Origin: Synergistaceae bacterium
GTDB lineage: Bacteria > Synergistota > Synergistia > Synergistales > Aminobacteriaceae
Reading direction: 5' to 3'
Assembly (NCBI GenBank): GCA_017439345.1
Contig: JAFSJJ010000019.1
Span: forward strand, 35,765-99,764
Length of the DNA stretch: 64,000 nt
Part shown: piece after piece, positions 28,009-36,947 of the stretch
Layout of the letters: each line of letters begins with the position of its first letter
Numbering within the stretch: position 1 is the first letter of the stretch
Notes under the pieces: model-generated
The model's input: the letters and a program-made list of their open reading frames with translations, nothing else
What the model was told of the DNA's origin: nothing
The model's database searches: none
Position numbers and translations under genes: made by a program

Positions 28009-30126
28009 CTAAAATCCTGCGACAGGTTCAAGCTGTTCTTGTGAAGTTAATAATTTCTCGATTCTTTCACGTTCGCCTTTTGAGAATTCGTAAACGCTGC
28101 TTTGTTCGTCAAGAATAGTTTTCACATCATGATATTCAAGTGCAGGCTTGAGCATTAACGCTATAACGAGGCTGTTATGAATCTCTTCACCGGACTTGTA
28201 TTTATTATCAAGAAAATCTGAAGCTCTCTCAGCATAATTTATATATTTCTCAGTGCCGCAAATATCTTTCACCGAAGGGAACACGCACTCAAAGACTTTA
28301 TAATCTCTCAGGACTTCATAACTTTTTCGGGCGTAACCTGTGCAGAATAATTTATTGAAGTTAAAAGCAAGTTCTGACGGTGCAAGCAGCTTCATGTACT
28401 TCATGTAATTATTTCTGGCAGCACGTTCAAGCTCATCTGAAAATCTGAAGCCGTATTGCGCTTTGAATCTCAATGCCCTTATGAATATTCTTGAGTCATT
28501 AGTCAAATTTATGTCAGGCTCCACAGGAGTCACAATTATTTTTTCTCTAAGATCATGAAGACCTCCTAAGAAGTCTATAATATCTCCGGTATTGAGATCG
28601 TAATACACAGCATTAAACGTTAAGTCCCTCTCTAAGGCATCGAATAAGAGATTCTTGCTGAATAAACTTTCAGGGTCAAACTCAGGGACTTTCTTTAATC
28701 TGTGAAAGGCAGCAGGAACATTTCTCATTATCGCGATGTCTATTATCTCATTCGGATATTTGAGCAAGTAATAAGTTACTCCTCTGGCAACACCGTGAAC
28801 TTTCAATGTGTCAGCAAAAATATTTTTCAGGTCGTCAATTCCTGCGTCAGTCGTAATGTCATAATCATTAGGCTTTGTTCCCAGAATTGAGTCCCGGATT
28901 ACTCCGCCGACAATGTACGCATTAAAGCCCGCATCATGTAATCTCTTAGCAGCGTCTAATACGTTCGGTGAAATATTTTCGCGCTTAATATTGTGAAGTC
29001 TCTCAGGAATTCTTAACTCTGCATAACCGTTTTGCTTGACGAGTTCGTAATTATCATTGATTAATATATTTATTTCAGGATTATCAAAGAATGCAGGCGT
29101 TGAATTAAGTTCGTGACTCGCTATCATTTCAAGCCTGTTAAGAATAACGTCTGCGCCTTCAGGAGTCTTTTGTGATGCTAACTCTTTCGCCAAAGCCTTG
29201 AATGACTCTTTTACCTGCTGTGAAATATTTAAATATTTCCCGTCAGCTGCTGCCTTAAAGAATGCCCGTTGAATATCTTCTGCCCGTTTCGTGTATGGCT
29301 GCATTTCCTGATTGTCAATATTCGAACGCTCGAATTCATATAGATAATGATCTCCGCCGTGCATTGAGTATTCAAATATGCCCTCATGATGTAATTGAAT
29401 CTCTGCGACTGTACCGTTAGAGAGCATTACATTTGTCTGAATATCACGATAGCCGTTAGGTCTTGGGTGTTCGCGCCATCTGTCAAGAATCATTACGAAC
29501 GAGTTATCAGCCTTGAATTTATTGACAGCCTCATAAAGTTTCTCTTCACTTGAGAAAAGCAAACTTGCTGCAAGGACATCACATATCAAGCTGAAATTGC
29601 CGTTGAGTTCTTTCTCTGTCTTCTCAATCGTACGCGCCCTTTTCTTAAGTCCGGGTCTCATGACGTACTTCGCTCCTAGTTCGCGGCTTAATGACTCGAT
29701 GAGTGATTTGAACTCCGACTCGACTGCTTCATTCTTTGCGTAAAGCTCATCAATAGTCTTGACACCTTTTGTGTAAGGCCATTCAACGATTTTAACAGGG
29801 ACATTTTTGGCTCCCATTTCCTTCAATGCCGAATAAGTCTTATTGCCGTCAAATATGCAGTAAGTTCCATTCCTCCTATTAACGGCCGTTAAAGGCTCTC
29901 TCTTGGGAAGTTCTCCTCTTAAAGCCTTTGCGATATTAATTTTTGCGCGCTGTACTTCCTCCGGCGTAACTTTCTCTGTGACTCTAAGCAAGTCCATAGA
30001 GATAATCTGCGAGTCTTCAGTTTCGGCTATACCTGCGGCACTTATGGGATCAAGCTCGGCAGCATTAATTACCTGACTGCAAGAGAATATTACGAGAATA
30101 GAAGCTAAGTTCAATAACTTTCTCAT
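28009..30126 (-). CDS. exported three-domain protein: ParB-like + RelA/SpoT-like + poly(A) polymerase/CCA-transferase-like
   Basis: A 705-residue protein with an N-terminal export signal (MRKLLNLASILVIFS; Cys16 could be a lipidation site, or cleavage may follow INA at 20-22). Residues about 50-115 resemble a ParB/Srx nuclease fold (YCIFDGNKTYSALKEMGAKNVPV). Residues about 135-265 resemble a RelA/SpoT synthetase domain (LKKRARTIEKTEK, ICDVLAASL, PNGYRDIQTNVML, AEIQLHH), though the usual D-x-G-x-R is altered. Residues about 385-560 are a poly(A) polymerase/CCA-type head with GGVIRD (407-412), DYDITTDA (DYD 421-423), RDLTFNAVYYD and DSRIFIRALRF, all catalytic residues present. A helical tail follows. 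Three nucleic-acid or nucleotide domains on an exported chain is odd; an effector or toxin role is speculation. No immunity gene is obvious. Confidence 0.75.
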   Translation of the reverse strand: MRKLLNLASILVIFSCSQVINAAELDPISAAGIAETEDSQIISMDLLRVTEKVTPEEVQRAKINIAKALRGELPKREPLTAVNRRNGTYCIFDGNKTYSALKEMGAKNVPVKIVEWPYTKGVKTIDELYAKNEAVESEFKSLIESLSRELGAKYVMRPGLKKRARTIEKTEKELNGNFSLICDVLAASLLFSSEEKLYEAVNKFKADNSFVMILDRWREHPRPNGYRDIQTNVMLSNGTVAEIQLHHEGIFEYSMHGGDHYLYEFERSNIDNQEMQPYTKRAEDIQRAFFKAAADGKYLNISQQVKESFKALAKELASQKTPEGADVILNRLEMIASHELNSTPAFFDNPEINILINDNYELVKQNGYAELRIPERLHNIKRENISPNVLDAAKRLHDAGFNAYIVGGVIRDSILGTKPNDYDITTDAGIDDLKNIFADTLKVHGVARGVTYYLLKYPNEIIDIAIMRNVPAAFHRLKKVPEFDPESLFSKNLLFDALERDLTFNAVYYDLNTGDIIDFLGGLHDLREKIIVTPVEPDINLTNDSRIFIRALRFKAQYGFRFSDELERAARNNYMKYMKLLAPSELAFNFNKLFCTGYARKSYEVLRDYKVFECVFPSVKDICGTEKYINYAERASDFLDNKYKSGEEIHNSLVIALMLKPALEYHDVKTILDEQSSVYEFSKGERERIEKLLTSQEQLEPVAGF

Positions 30127-30154
30127 TGTTATTATTTACTCTCCCTAATAAATT

Positions 30155-30170
30155 TTATTTCACGTGAAAT
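30155..30170. promoter_or_regulatory. parS-like palindrome upstream of the three-domain gene
   Basis: TATTTCACGTGAAATT contains a perfect 14-base palindrome and matches the parS consensus TGTTTCACGTGAAACA at 13 of 16 positions. It lies 29 bases before the start of a gene with a ParB-like domain. It could be a chromosomal parS site or an operator. Confidence 0.4.
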
Positions 30171-30221
30171 TTTAACTTGATTCAGATTTCAAGAATACTG
30201 CAATTAATATGATTATGATTT

Positions 30222-30330
30222 ATGAGAGTGAACTACCCCCGCTTATAGAAGCAGGAGATTCCTAATTCAACGAGGCTGCGCTCCATTCGTGTTGACTGAA
30301 GTCGTCTTACGTCCTTTCCATAGGCATTAC
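30222..30330 (-). ncRNA. putative omegaRNA 3' part and right end of the IS605-type element
   Basis: In TnpB elements the guide RNA (omegaRNA) overlaps the 3' end of tnpB and runs to the right end. Here the minus strand after the conserved C-terminus reads GAATCTCCTGCTTCTATAAG, then GCGGGGGTAGTTCAC, the hairpin-plus-end layout typical of such elements. A guide would be the bases following TTCAC, around 30206-30224. Boundaries are approximate. Confidence 0.4.
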
Positions 30331-31430
30331 TTCCCGTAGTCCCTACGGTAGTTATTCGTTTTCCTTCTTTACAAATATTTATCGCTGCGTTGATGTCCCT
30401 GTCATGTTCGGCTCCACATAAAGGACATTCCCAGCTTCTTATTGACAAATCTTTGACCTGAGCATTCTTATATCCGCATGTGCTGCACATCCGGCTGGAC
30501 GCGAACCATTTACTTATTATGATTAGCTTTTTGCCTCGAAAATATAACTTGTAACTCAGCATTTCCCGAAATTTTCCGAAGCTGTTATCAGCTATTGACT
30601 TCCCGAAGTGTAACTGCCGGCTCATTGCGTGCATGTTCAAGTCTTCTATACATACTGCATCATATTCTTGTGCCAGTTTATATGACTTCTTGTGCAGGTA
30701 ATCTTTTCGTTGATTCGTTATTTTTTCATACACTAGGCACATTTTCAGACGTAACTTTTCACGGTTCTTGCTTCCATGTTTCTTTCTTGAATGCTGTCGG
30801 CATAAACGCGATAATTTACGTTCTAATCTGCGTAAGAATCTAGGATAATTCGCTCGTTTTCCTTCTGATGTTTACATATAAATTGTGCATTGAGAAATCG
30901 AGACCAACAAACTTTTTAAGCTCTATTTCGGGTACTTGGCTTTCGTATTCCGTTAGTATGCTCGCATAGTATTTATTTGTCGGAGTCTGTTCTATAGTTA
31001 CACTCTTGATTATGCCTATTATTTCACGATGCTGAACGATTTTCACAAATCCTACCTTAGGGAGCTTCAGCTTACCATTCTCGATCCTTACGCCGCCCTT
31101 CTGATTATTCGTAGTGTATTTCCTGCGGCTCGTCTTCTTACTCTTGAATCTAGGGAAGCCGGAACTCCTGCCGCTGAAAAAGTTCACATACGCTGACTGC
31201 AAATGTAACTGGGCATTCGTCAGAGCAAGGCTGTCTACTTCTCTGAGCCAGATATACTGCGTTTTATACTGTGCAGGCGTTATCATTAGTATTTTGCCTG
31301 TCTCTAGATACGCTGCAATTTTATCCGCTAACATTCGGTTATATATGAATCTCACACAGCCAAATGTTTTTGCGAATAAAATTCTTTGTTCTTTATTTGG
31401 ATATATCCAGAATTTATATGCTCTGTTCAT
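30233..31430 (-). pseudogene. tnpB: IS200/IS605-type TnpB (RNA-guided nuclease), frameshifted
   Basis: The N-terminal part (31430-30840) starts MNRAYKFWIYPNKEQ and contains the first RuvC aspartate in GLDFSMHNLYV; it then runs out of frame. One extra base in the AAA at 30871-30873 explains it: in the shifted frame the protein continues TSEGKRANYPRFLRRLERKL and joins the second frame at 30742. That part holds the RuvC glutamate (CIEDLNMHAM), the zinc finger (CSTCGY and CPLCG) and the last aspartate (HDRDINAAINI). So every catalytic residue survives, but the reading frame does not. There is no tnpA next to it, as in IS1341-type elements. Total length when joined is about 399 residues, normal for TnpB. 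Confidence 0.85.
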
Positions 31431-31603
31431 AATGTGATTAATTTTATCAGATTAGCATAATAATATACAACGCAATTCATCTCAAACCTAGTAGAGGAGG
31501 AAGAATTCTTGCGAGTTTAGGTTAAAGAGTCAGAGTCCTTGCAAATTATCGAGAAATTCTTTATCATGACTGCAAAATTTTTTTCAAGAAGGAGTTGACA
31601 AAC

Positions 31604-31741
31604 ATGAACGCAAATCGTTATAATCAGATTCCAGATTCCAGATTCCAGATTCCAGATTCCAGATTCCAGATTCCAGATTCCAGAAGTTATTATTGTGCCT
31701 TGTCATACCTTGTTACAACGAGCAGGAAGTCTTACCGGTAA
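31604..31741 (+). promoter_or_regulatory. out-of-frame leader ORF of the phase-variable glycosyltransferase
   Basis: The ATG at 31604 has AAGGAG nine bases upstream, the best start in the region. With the present eight repeats it reads MNANRYNQIPDSRFQ and then enters the wrong frame, stopping at 31739-31741 after 45 residues. With nine or six repeat copies it would run straight into the glycosyltransferase (via QKLLLCLVIPCYNE). Confidence 0.75.
31626..31681 (+). repeat. 7-bp tandem repeat, 8 perfect copies
   Basis: Eight uninterrupted copies of AGATTCC. Because 7 is not a multiple of 3, loss or gain of one unit shifts the reading frame of the downstream gene. All three frames through the repeat lack stop codons, as expected for a slipped-strand switch. 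Confidence 0.95.
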
Positions 31742-32643
31742 CCGCGCCGATATTCTTAGAGAAGTTAATTAATTTAATCACATCAGGAAAAATTTCACAA
31801 GACAGCAAAATATTATTCATCAACGACGGCTCAAGCGATAACACCTGGCAGATAATTAATGATTTATCGAGTCATGATTCGCACTATTCGGGAATATCAC
31901 TCAGCAGGAACAGGGGACATCAAAACGCTCTCTTAGCAGGACTATTAACAGCAAAAGATTTCTGCGACATAACTATTTCACTTGACTGCGACGGCCAAGA
32001 CGATATTGACGCAATTGATTCTATGCTTGATGAGTATCTCTCAGGCAGTGAGATCGTTTACGGAGTTAGAAGCGACAGACTCACAGATACTTTCTTTAAG
32101 AGGACAAGTGCTCAGTTATTCTACAAGTTATTAAACTCAATGGGAGTCGAATCAGTTTACAATCACGCTGATTACAGACTAATAACTTCACGAGTCCTGA
32201 ATCATCTTGCAGACTTCAAAGAAGTAAATTTATTCTTAAGGGGAATGCTGCCTCTTGTAGGCTTCAAGAGTTCGTGTGTCATGTATTCCCGTAAAGAGAG
32301 ACTTGCAGGACGGACTCACTATCCGTTAAGAAAAATGTTTGCCCTTGCCTTTGACGGTATCACGAGTCTATCAGTGAAGCCTTTGACTCTGATTGCATAT
32401 ACTGGAGTCATCGTGAGCCTTCTGGGCTTTGCAGGAATTATCTGGGCAGTGATCGAGTCATTGCTTGGCCAAACTGTAACTGGGTGGGCATCTGTGATGT
32501 GCGTAACGTGCTTTCTAGGGGGAATTCAGTTATTGAGTCTGGGAATAATCGGAGGCTACACTGGCAAAATTTACATGGAAACTAAACACAGACCGCGCTT
32601 TATAATCAGTGAAAGAATTAATTTAAATCAGGAAGGGGAATAA
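31693..32643 (+). CDS. GT2 membrane glycosyltransferase (GtrB/DPM1-like), phase-variable, currently off
   Basis: A polyprenyl-phosphate sugar transferase of family GT2. The nucleotide-sugar fold shows LVIPCYNEQEVLP, FINDGSSDNTW, and the DxD-type SLDCDGQDD; the acceptor side shows SRKERLAGRTHYPLRKM; two C-terminal membrane helices follow (LTLIAYTGVIVSLLGFAGII and a second near 280-300), as in GtrB and ArnC. The coordinates given are for the frame readable without a good start: TTG at 31693 lacks a ribosome site. The true start is probably the ATG at 31604, out of frame by one base because of the 7-bp repeats. It would load a sugar onto undecaprenyl phosphate for the next gene. Confidence 0.88.
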   Translation: MCLVIPCYNEQEVLPVTAPIFLEKLINLITSGKISQDSKILFINDGSSDNTWQIINDLSSHDSHYSGISLSRNRGHQNALLAGLLTAKDFCDITISLDCDGQDDIDAIDSMLDEYLSGSEIVYGVRSDRLTDTFFKRTSAQLFYKLLNSMGVESVYNHADYRLITSRVLNHLADFKEVNLFLRGMLPLVGFKSSCVMYSRKERLAGRTHYPLRKMFALAFDGITSLSVKPLTLIAYTGVIVSLLGFAGIIWAVIESLLGQTVTGWASVMCVTCFLGGIQLLSLGIIGGYTGKIYMETKHRPRFIISERINLNQEGE

Positions 32644-32652
32644 TTTTTTATC

Positions 32653-34587
32653 ATGACAGGTTTATTTATTGCAATGTTATTCACAGGATTCTTTGCATGG
32701 CTGTTCGTGAGGGCATATCAATTCGGAATGAAGTCAAGACATGAACACTTGATTTATGACTCTAGGACTCTAAAATTTTTTGTGAGCTTTGCAGTTCTAG
32801 GGGCGTTGGTGTGCTATTATCTATTAAGGCAGTATAGATTTATTTATTACTGGGATTACGGCGGATACTGGACTCAAAGTTTCACGCTCATGAAGGAATT
32901 ATTCACATATCCTGCTACAGGAATAATAAAATCTCTGCATAGCATATTATATTCTGAATATAATAAATTGCTGCCTATGATTATAGCTCTGCCGTTAAAA
33001 ATATTCGGGTACACTTTCACGCGTTATGTTCTTGTGAATTATATATGCTTTTTAGTGCCTGTGTGCTTTATTCTGGCTTCTCTAGTGAAAAATAAATTAA
33101 ATCATAATTACGGACTGTTCGCTTTGTTCATGGCTTTCACGTTTACTCCGTTTTATAGGGCGATGCTTGTGGGGTATATAGATATTGCATGTCTTGTGCC
33201 TGCATCGATTGCTTTGATCTTAATGAATGACTATGACGCAAAGTCTTTTTCACGTGAACAGATTAAACGCGATGTCTATATTTCGTTAATGCTTGTGTTG
33301 ACTCTCATGTTCAGGCGTTACTTTGTGTTTTACGTTATAGGCTACATGTCTGCACTTGGACTGTTATCGCTGTATCAGATAAGAAAAAATTTTGCTCTGA
33401 TTAAGAATGCTGCGTTAAATATAATCGTGATTGGTCTCGCTGCGTTAATAATTATGTCAATATTCTGCGGGCCTATATTATTTCAGCGTTTAATGACTAC
33501 TTATTCAGATATATATATTGCTTGGAATGCTCCGCTGATTCAAAAGATTAATACAGTTATAGATATTTACGGATGGTTTGCGTTTATACTTGCTTCGATT
33601 GCAGTAATTTTATCGCTTATTACTGGTCATATGAGGCGTTATGTCATGTTCTGCGCGGTATCTGTTATGGCTGCTTCGGCTTCATTCTTTCATATTCAGG
33701 CAATGGGAATTCATCAGATTTACATACTTGCACCGCAGTTATTTATATTATCGTGTTCGGGAGTTATTCTAGCTGCAAAAGTTATCAAGAGCAGGAAATT
33801 TATACCAGCTTTATGCGTGTTAATATTTTCAGCAGGTTATGCAAATTGCTTCTTCCCGTCTGTGAGGCCTGCTTTGTCTAATGTCTCGAGACTCTTCGGG
33901 AGCGTTCACAATAATTTAATCCGCAATGATATTCACGTTTTGAATGAACTTGTTGATTACGTTAATTCACTTACAAAAGATAATAATAAAAAAGTTTATA
34001 CGTTCAATTTCGGGACTCTGTCAGCAATGGGCAAACCTGACAAGCCTTGTCCCCTCAAGAGGTTATTAGGATACAGCGATATAGATTTACGCGATGGCTA
34101 CCCGGCAAGTTTTCTTAGTGCTGACATAGTAATAAATACTTTATCATCTACAGACAGGGCTTCTCAAGCTAAAGGCGGAGTTTCTCAAAGAGAAGTTGTA
34201 CACTTTAACAGTCAGGAAATTACAAAAGCTGATTCTCCAATTGGACGGCACTTCAGAAAAAATGAACGTTCTTTTACACTGGACGGCGGCATTACGGCTT
34301 ATATTTACGAGAAGCAGAGCGAATTTGAAGACTCTGACCTGCATTATATCGCAGACTACTTCACAAAACTTTATCCCGGACGAGAGAAAATTTTTGCTGA
34401 CAGAATATTTAATTACAACAAACCAAAGCCTGAATTAATCAACCGCAAATCTTTTGTCGAGAATAACAGGCCGTTAGTTGTCCAGTTAGTTAAGTGGGCA
34501 CTCAAGAATAAACTAGCATCGCCGGAACATCTTGCAGAGTTCTCACACAGAAAGCCTCAAGAATTTTATGAATTAATGCGTAAATAG
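32653..34587 (+). CDS. polytopic membrane glycosyltransferase (GtrC/GT-C-like)
   Basis: A 644-residue protein with about 11-12 hydrophobic helices over the first 420 residues and a soluble C-terminal part. An acidic/aromatic first loop (YYWDYGGYWTQ) after the second helix is typical of GT-C enzymes that use polyprenyl-phosphate sugars. It begins 9 bases after the GT2 gene, so the pair works like gtrB-gtrC: the first makes the lipid-linked sugar, the second transfers it outside to a glycan or protein. Because it depends on the first gene for its donor, switching that gene would switch the modification. The acceptor is unknown. The C-terminal domain is not recognised. Confidence 0.75.
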   Translation: MTGLFIAMLFTGFFAWLFVRAYQFGMKSRHEHLIYDSRTLKFFVSFAVLGALVCYYLLRQYRFIYYWDYGGYWTQSFTLMKELFTYPATGIIKSLHSILYSEYNKLLPMIIALPLKIFGYTFTRYVLVNYICFLVPVCFILASLVKNKLNHNYGLFALFMAFTFTPFYRAMLVGYIDIACLVPASIALILMNDYDAKSFSREQIKRDVYISLMLVLTLMFRRYFVFYVIGYMSALGLLSLYQIRKNFALIKNAALNIIVIGLAALIIMSIFCGPILFQRLMTTYSDIYIAWNAPLIQKINTVIDIYGWFAFILASIAVILSLITGHMRRYVMFCAVSVMAASASFFHIQAMGIHQIYILAPQLFILSCSGVILAAKVIKSRKFIPALCVLIFSAGYANCFFPSVRPALSNVSRLFGSVHNNLIRNDIHVLNELVDYVNSLTKDNNKKVYTFNFGTLSAMGKPDKPCPLKRLLGYSDIDLRDGYPASFLSADIVINTLSSTDRASQAKGGVSQREVVHFNSQEITKADSPIGRHFRKNERSFTLDGGITAYIYEKQSEFEDSDLHYIADYFTKLYPGREKIFADRIFNYNKPKPELINRKSFVENNRPLVVQLVKWALKNKLASPEHLAEFSHRKPQEFYELMRK

Positions 34588-34608
34588 CAAAATGTGATAT
34601 AGTATAAA

Positions 34609-34643
34609 TCCCTCTTGAAATATTAAATTTGACTCAAGAGGGA
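34609..34643 (+). terminator. hairpin after the glycosyltransferase pair
   Basis: A perfect 10-base stem, TCCCTCTTGA with TCAAGAGGGA, around a 15-base loop. No T-tract follows on the plus strand, so termination may be weak. Confidence 0.55.
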
Positions 34644-34696
34644 AGCTCTATTCAAGTTCACTCGCAAAAGAATTTCACAAATCACACGAGAAACAA

Positions 34697-34732
34697 ATTA
34701 CTAATACAATTACTAATACAATTACTAATACA
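34697..34732 (+). repeat. 12-bp tandem repeat, 3 perfect copies
   Basis: Three copies of ATTACTAATACA in the spacer before whiA. The same unit occurs twice at 8877-8900. The remaining spacer (34644-34845) holds no recognisable gene. Confidence 0.8.
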
Positions 34733-34845
34733 AAATATTAATCTTAATCATTGAGTCATGTGCTTTAGTGCGTGATGACTCTCTGCATAACTTTTTATTC
34801 TTCACGCGTGATATAGTTATGAGCATTAACAGGAGGTGTCTTCAC

Positions 34846-35727
34846 GTGGACAAGAACAAACTGCTCGCTAACATCTGGGACGAATGGCTCTCCAGCCCCG
34901 TCAAGTCTAAGAGTGCTGCGGACTTCGAGTCATCAGGCCTGCTCATGGGCATGAGGTATAACGAGAACTCTAATACTTTCACAACGAACAGGCTCAGAGC
35001 TGCACGAAGATTAACAGGGCCGGGGCGTGTAAGACTCTGGGCAATGACAAGCTACTCAGAAAAATTTAATCTCGAACTCTCAATGATTACCCGCAAGAAT
35101 CATAAACCTGCCGTAAAATTTCTTTGTCCCCGTGAGTCATTAAAGACTCCTAAGAGTCTAAGTGCTTCGTGGCATTGGCTCAAGGGACTCTGGGGTTCGT
35201 GCGGGGGGCTTTACTCTCCTAAGGCAGGCTATTATTTGACTCTGATTATATCTGACAAGAAAATTTCTGAACTTGCGAATAAAATTTTAGCTCTTACCGG
35301 ACTCAACTGGAGCGCGCATAGAAATGAATTCACGCTCAGAAATCATGAAGACATCACGACATTTTTATATAACACAGGTATTCAATCAGGAGCACTTGCA
35401 CTTGAGGACACAGCGATAATTCGAGACGCAAAGAACAGGGCAAATCTCGCAAGCAATTATGACTCGGCGAACATAGCACGAAGCGTTAAGGCAGCACGTG
35501 AGCAGATTATGTTAGCACGAAAAATTTTAGAGTCAGGAATGCTTGAATCTCTGCCTGAGAAGTTAAGGGAACTTGTAGAGTTAAGACTGAGTCAGCCTGA
35601 CGCAACGCTTGAGGAGTTAGGAAAAAATTTAAAGAGTCGAATCACAAAAAGTGCTGTAAAATATCGTTGGGAAAAACTTCAAGAATTCATAAAAAATTTT
35701 ATTACGGAGGAAAATACTAAACTATGA
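34846..35727 (+). CDS. whiA: DNA-binding protein WhiA
   Basis: A 293-residue WhiA: an N-terminal degenerate LAGLIDADG-type domain (WLSSPVKSKSAADFESSGLLMG, SFHWLKGLWGSCGGLYSPKAGYYL-like LKGLWGSCGGLY block, GLNWSAHRNEFTL) and a C-terminal helix-turn-helix (LRELVELRLSQPDATLEELGKNL, SAVKYRWEKL). In other bacteria it affects cell division and sporulation and often sits near rapZ/yvcK; those are not here. Start: the GTG at 34846 has a perfect AGGAGG nine bases upstream; a longer frame to 34768 has no ribosome site. The stop overlaps pgk as ATGA. Confidence 0.85.
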   Translation: MDKNKLLANIWDEWLSSPVKSKSAADFESSGLLMGMRYNENSNTFTTNRLRAARRLTGPGRVRLWAMTSYSEKFNLELSMITRKNHKPAVKFLCPRESLKTPKSLSASWHWLKGLWGSCGGLYSPKAGYYLTLIISDKKISELANKILALTGLNWSAHRNEFTLRNHEDITTFLYNTGIQSGALALEDTAIIRDAKNRANLASNYDSANIARSVKAAREQIMLARKILESGMLESLPEKLRELVELRLSQPDATLEELGKNLKSRITKSAVKYRWEKLQEFIKNFITEENTKL

Positions 35728-36914
35728 AGCTAAAAACTTTCACTACCTCAGACGTAGCAGGCAAAAAAGTATTAATGCGTGTTGATTTCAACGTACCCTT
35801 CAAGAACGGCAAAGTTACTGACGATGCAAGAATTAGAGCTCACACAAGCACCCTTAAGAAATTACTTGACGCAGGTGCAAAAGTCGCCCTCGTATCACAT
35901 TTCGGAAGACCCAAAGGCAAAGTAGACCCGGCATTCTCACTCTCGCAAATCGTCCCGGACGTTGAGAAGGCTTATAATCTCAAAGTCGTATTCGTTGATG
36001 ACTGTGTAGGCCCCAAAGTCATGGACGCTGTAAACGCCCTCAAGCCCGGTGAAATAGTCTTACTCGAAAATTCACGCTATCACCCAGAAGAGCAGAAAAA
36101 TGACCCCGAATTCAGCAAGAAAATGGCAGAAGGCTTTGACGTTTTCGTTATGGACGCTTTCAGTGCCTCACACCGTGCTGACTGTTCAACGAGCGGAGTA
36201 ATTCCCTTCGTGAAAGCAGCATTTGCGGGAGATTTATTAATTCGTGAAGGTGAAATGCTCGGTGCTGTCAGTGAGAACCCGGCAAAACCCTATGTGTTAA
36301 TTCTGGGCGGTGCAAAAGTCTCTGACAAGATCGACATCGTAGGCAATTTACTCGACAAAGCTACAACTATATTAATCGGCGGTGGCATGGCTTATACGTT
36401 CCTGAAGGCTCAGGGCAAAGAAATAGGCAAATCATTATGTGATTCAGAGAGACTCGACTTCGCAAGAGATACCCTCAAGAAAGCTGCTGATATGGGAGTG
36501 AAAATCTTATTGCCTGTTGACAGCGTTGTTGCTTCAGGTATGGACGCTTCTGACACTGAAGTTGTCTCGAGTGAGGCAATGCCCGCTGATAAAATGGGAC
36601 TCGACATCGGCCCGGAGACAGTAAAACTTTTCGTGAAGGCCCTTGACGGAGCAAAGTCGATCTTATGGAACGGCCCTATGGGTGTATTTGAGGATCCTAA
36701 ATTTGCAGAAGGTACAGACAAACTTGCTCAGGCAGTAGCAGAGATGACCCAGAAGCACGGAACTATAAGCGTCATCGGAGGCGGAGATACAGCGAGCGCG
36801 GTCAGACAGTTCAAGGCAGCTGATAAAGTATCTCACGTATCAACAGGCGGAGGAGCTTCACTCGAATACTGCGAAGGCAAGAAGTTACCAGGCATGGAAC
36901 CGTTCAGGATCTAG
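35724..36914 (+). CDS. pgk: phosphoglycerate kinase
   Basis: The ATP-forming step of lower glycolysis. The 396-residue protein has RVDFNVPFKNGKVTDDARI, LVSHFGRPKG, the substrate-binding LLENSRYHPEE, DAFSASHRADCSTSG, LGGAKVSDKI, ILWNGPMGVFE and SVIGGGDTASAV. It is complete and unremarkable. It is coupled to whiA and followed, after a spacer with a tnpB fossil, by tpiA. No gap gene is beside it. Confidence 0.97.
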   Translation: MKLKTFTTSDVAGKKVLMRVDFNVPFKNGKVTDDARIRAHTSTLKKLLDAGAKVALVSHFGRPKGKVDPAFSLSQIVPDVEKAYNLKVVFVDDCVGPKVMDAVNALKPGEIVLLENSRYHPEEQKNDPEFSKKMAEGFDVFVMDAFSASHRADCSTSGVIPFVKAAFAGDLLIREGEMLGAVSENPAKPYVLILGGAKVSDKIDIVGNLLDKATTILIGGGMAYTFLKAQGKEIGKSLCDSERLDFARDTLKKAADMGVKILLPVDSVVASGMDASDTEVVSSEAMPADKMGLDIGPETVKLFVKALDGAKSILWNGPMGVFEDPKFAEGTDKLAQAVAEMTQKHGTISVIGGGDTASAVRQFKAADKVSHVSTGGGASLEYCEGKKLPGMEPFRI

Positions 36915-36947
36915 TGTACTACCTGTCATTTTCGACAGTAAAAGTAT

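Noticed and set aside
31626..31681. CRISPR array
   Set aside because: The repeats are contiguous 7-mers without spacers; no cas gene is in the window.
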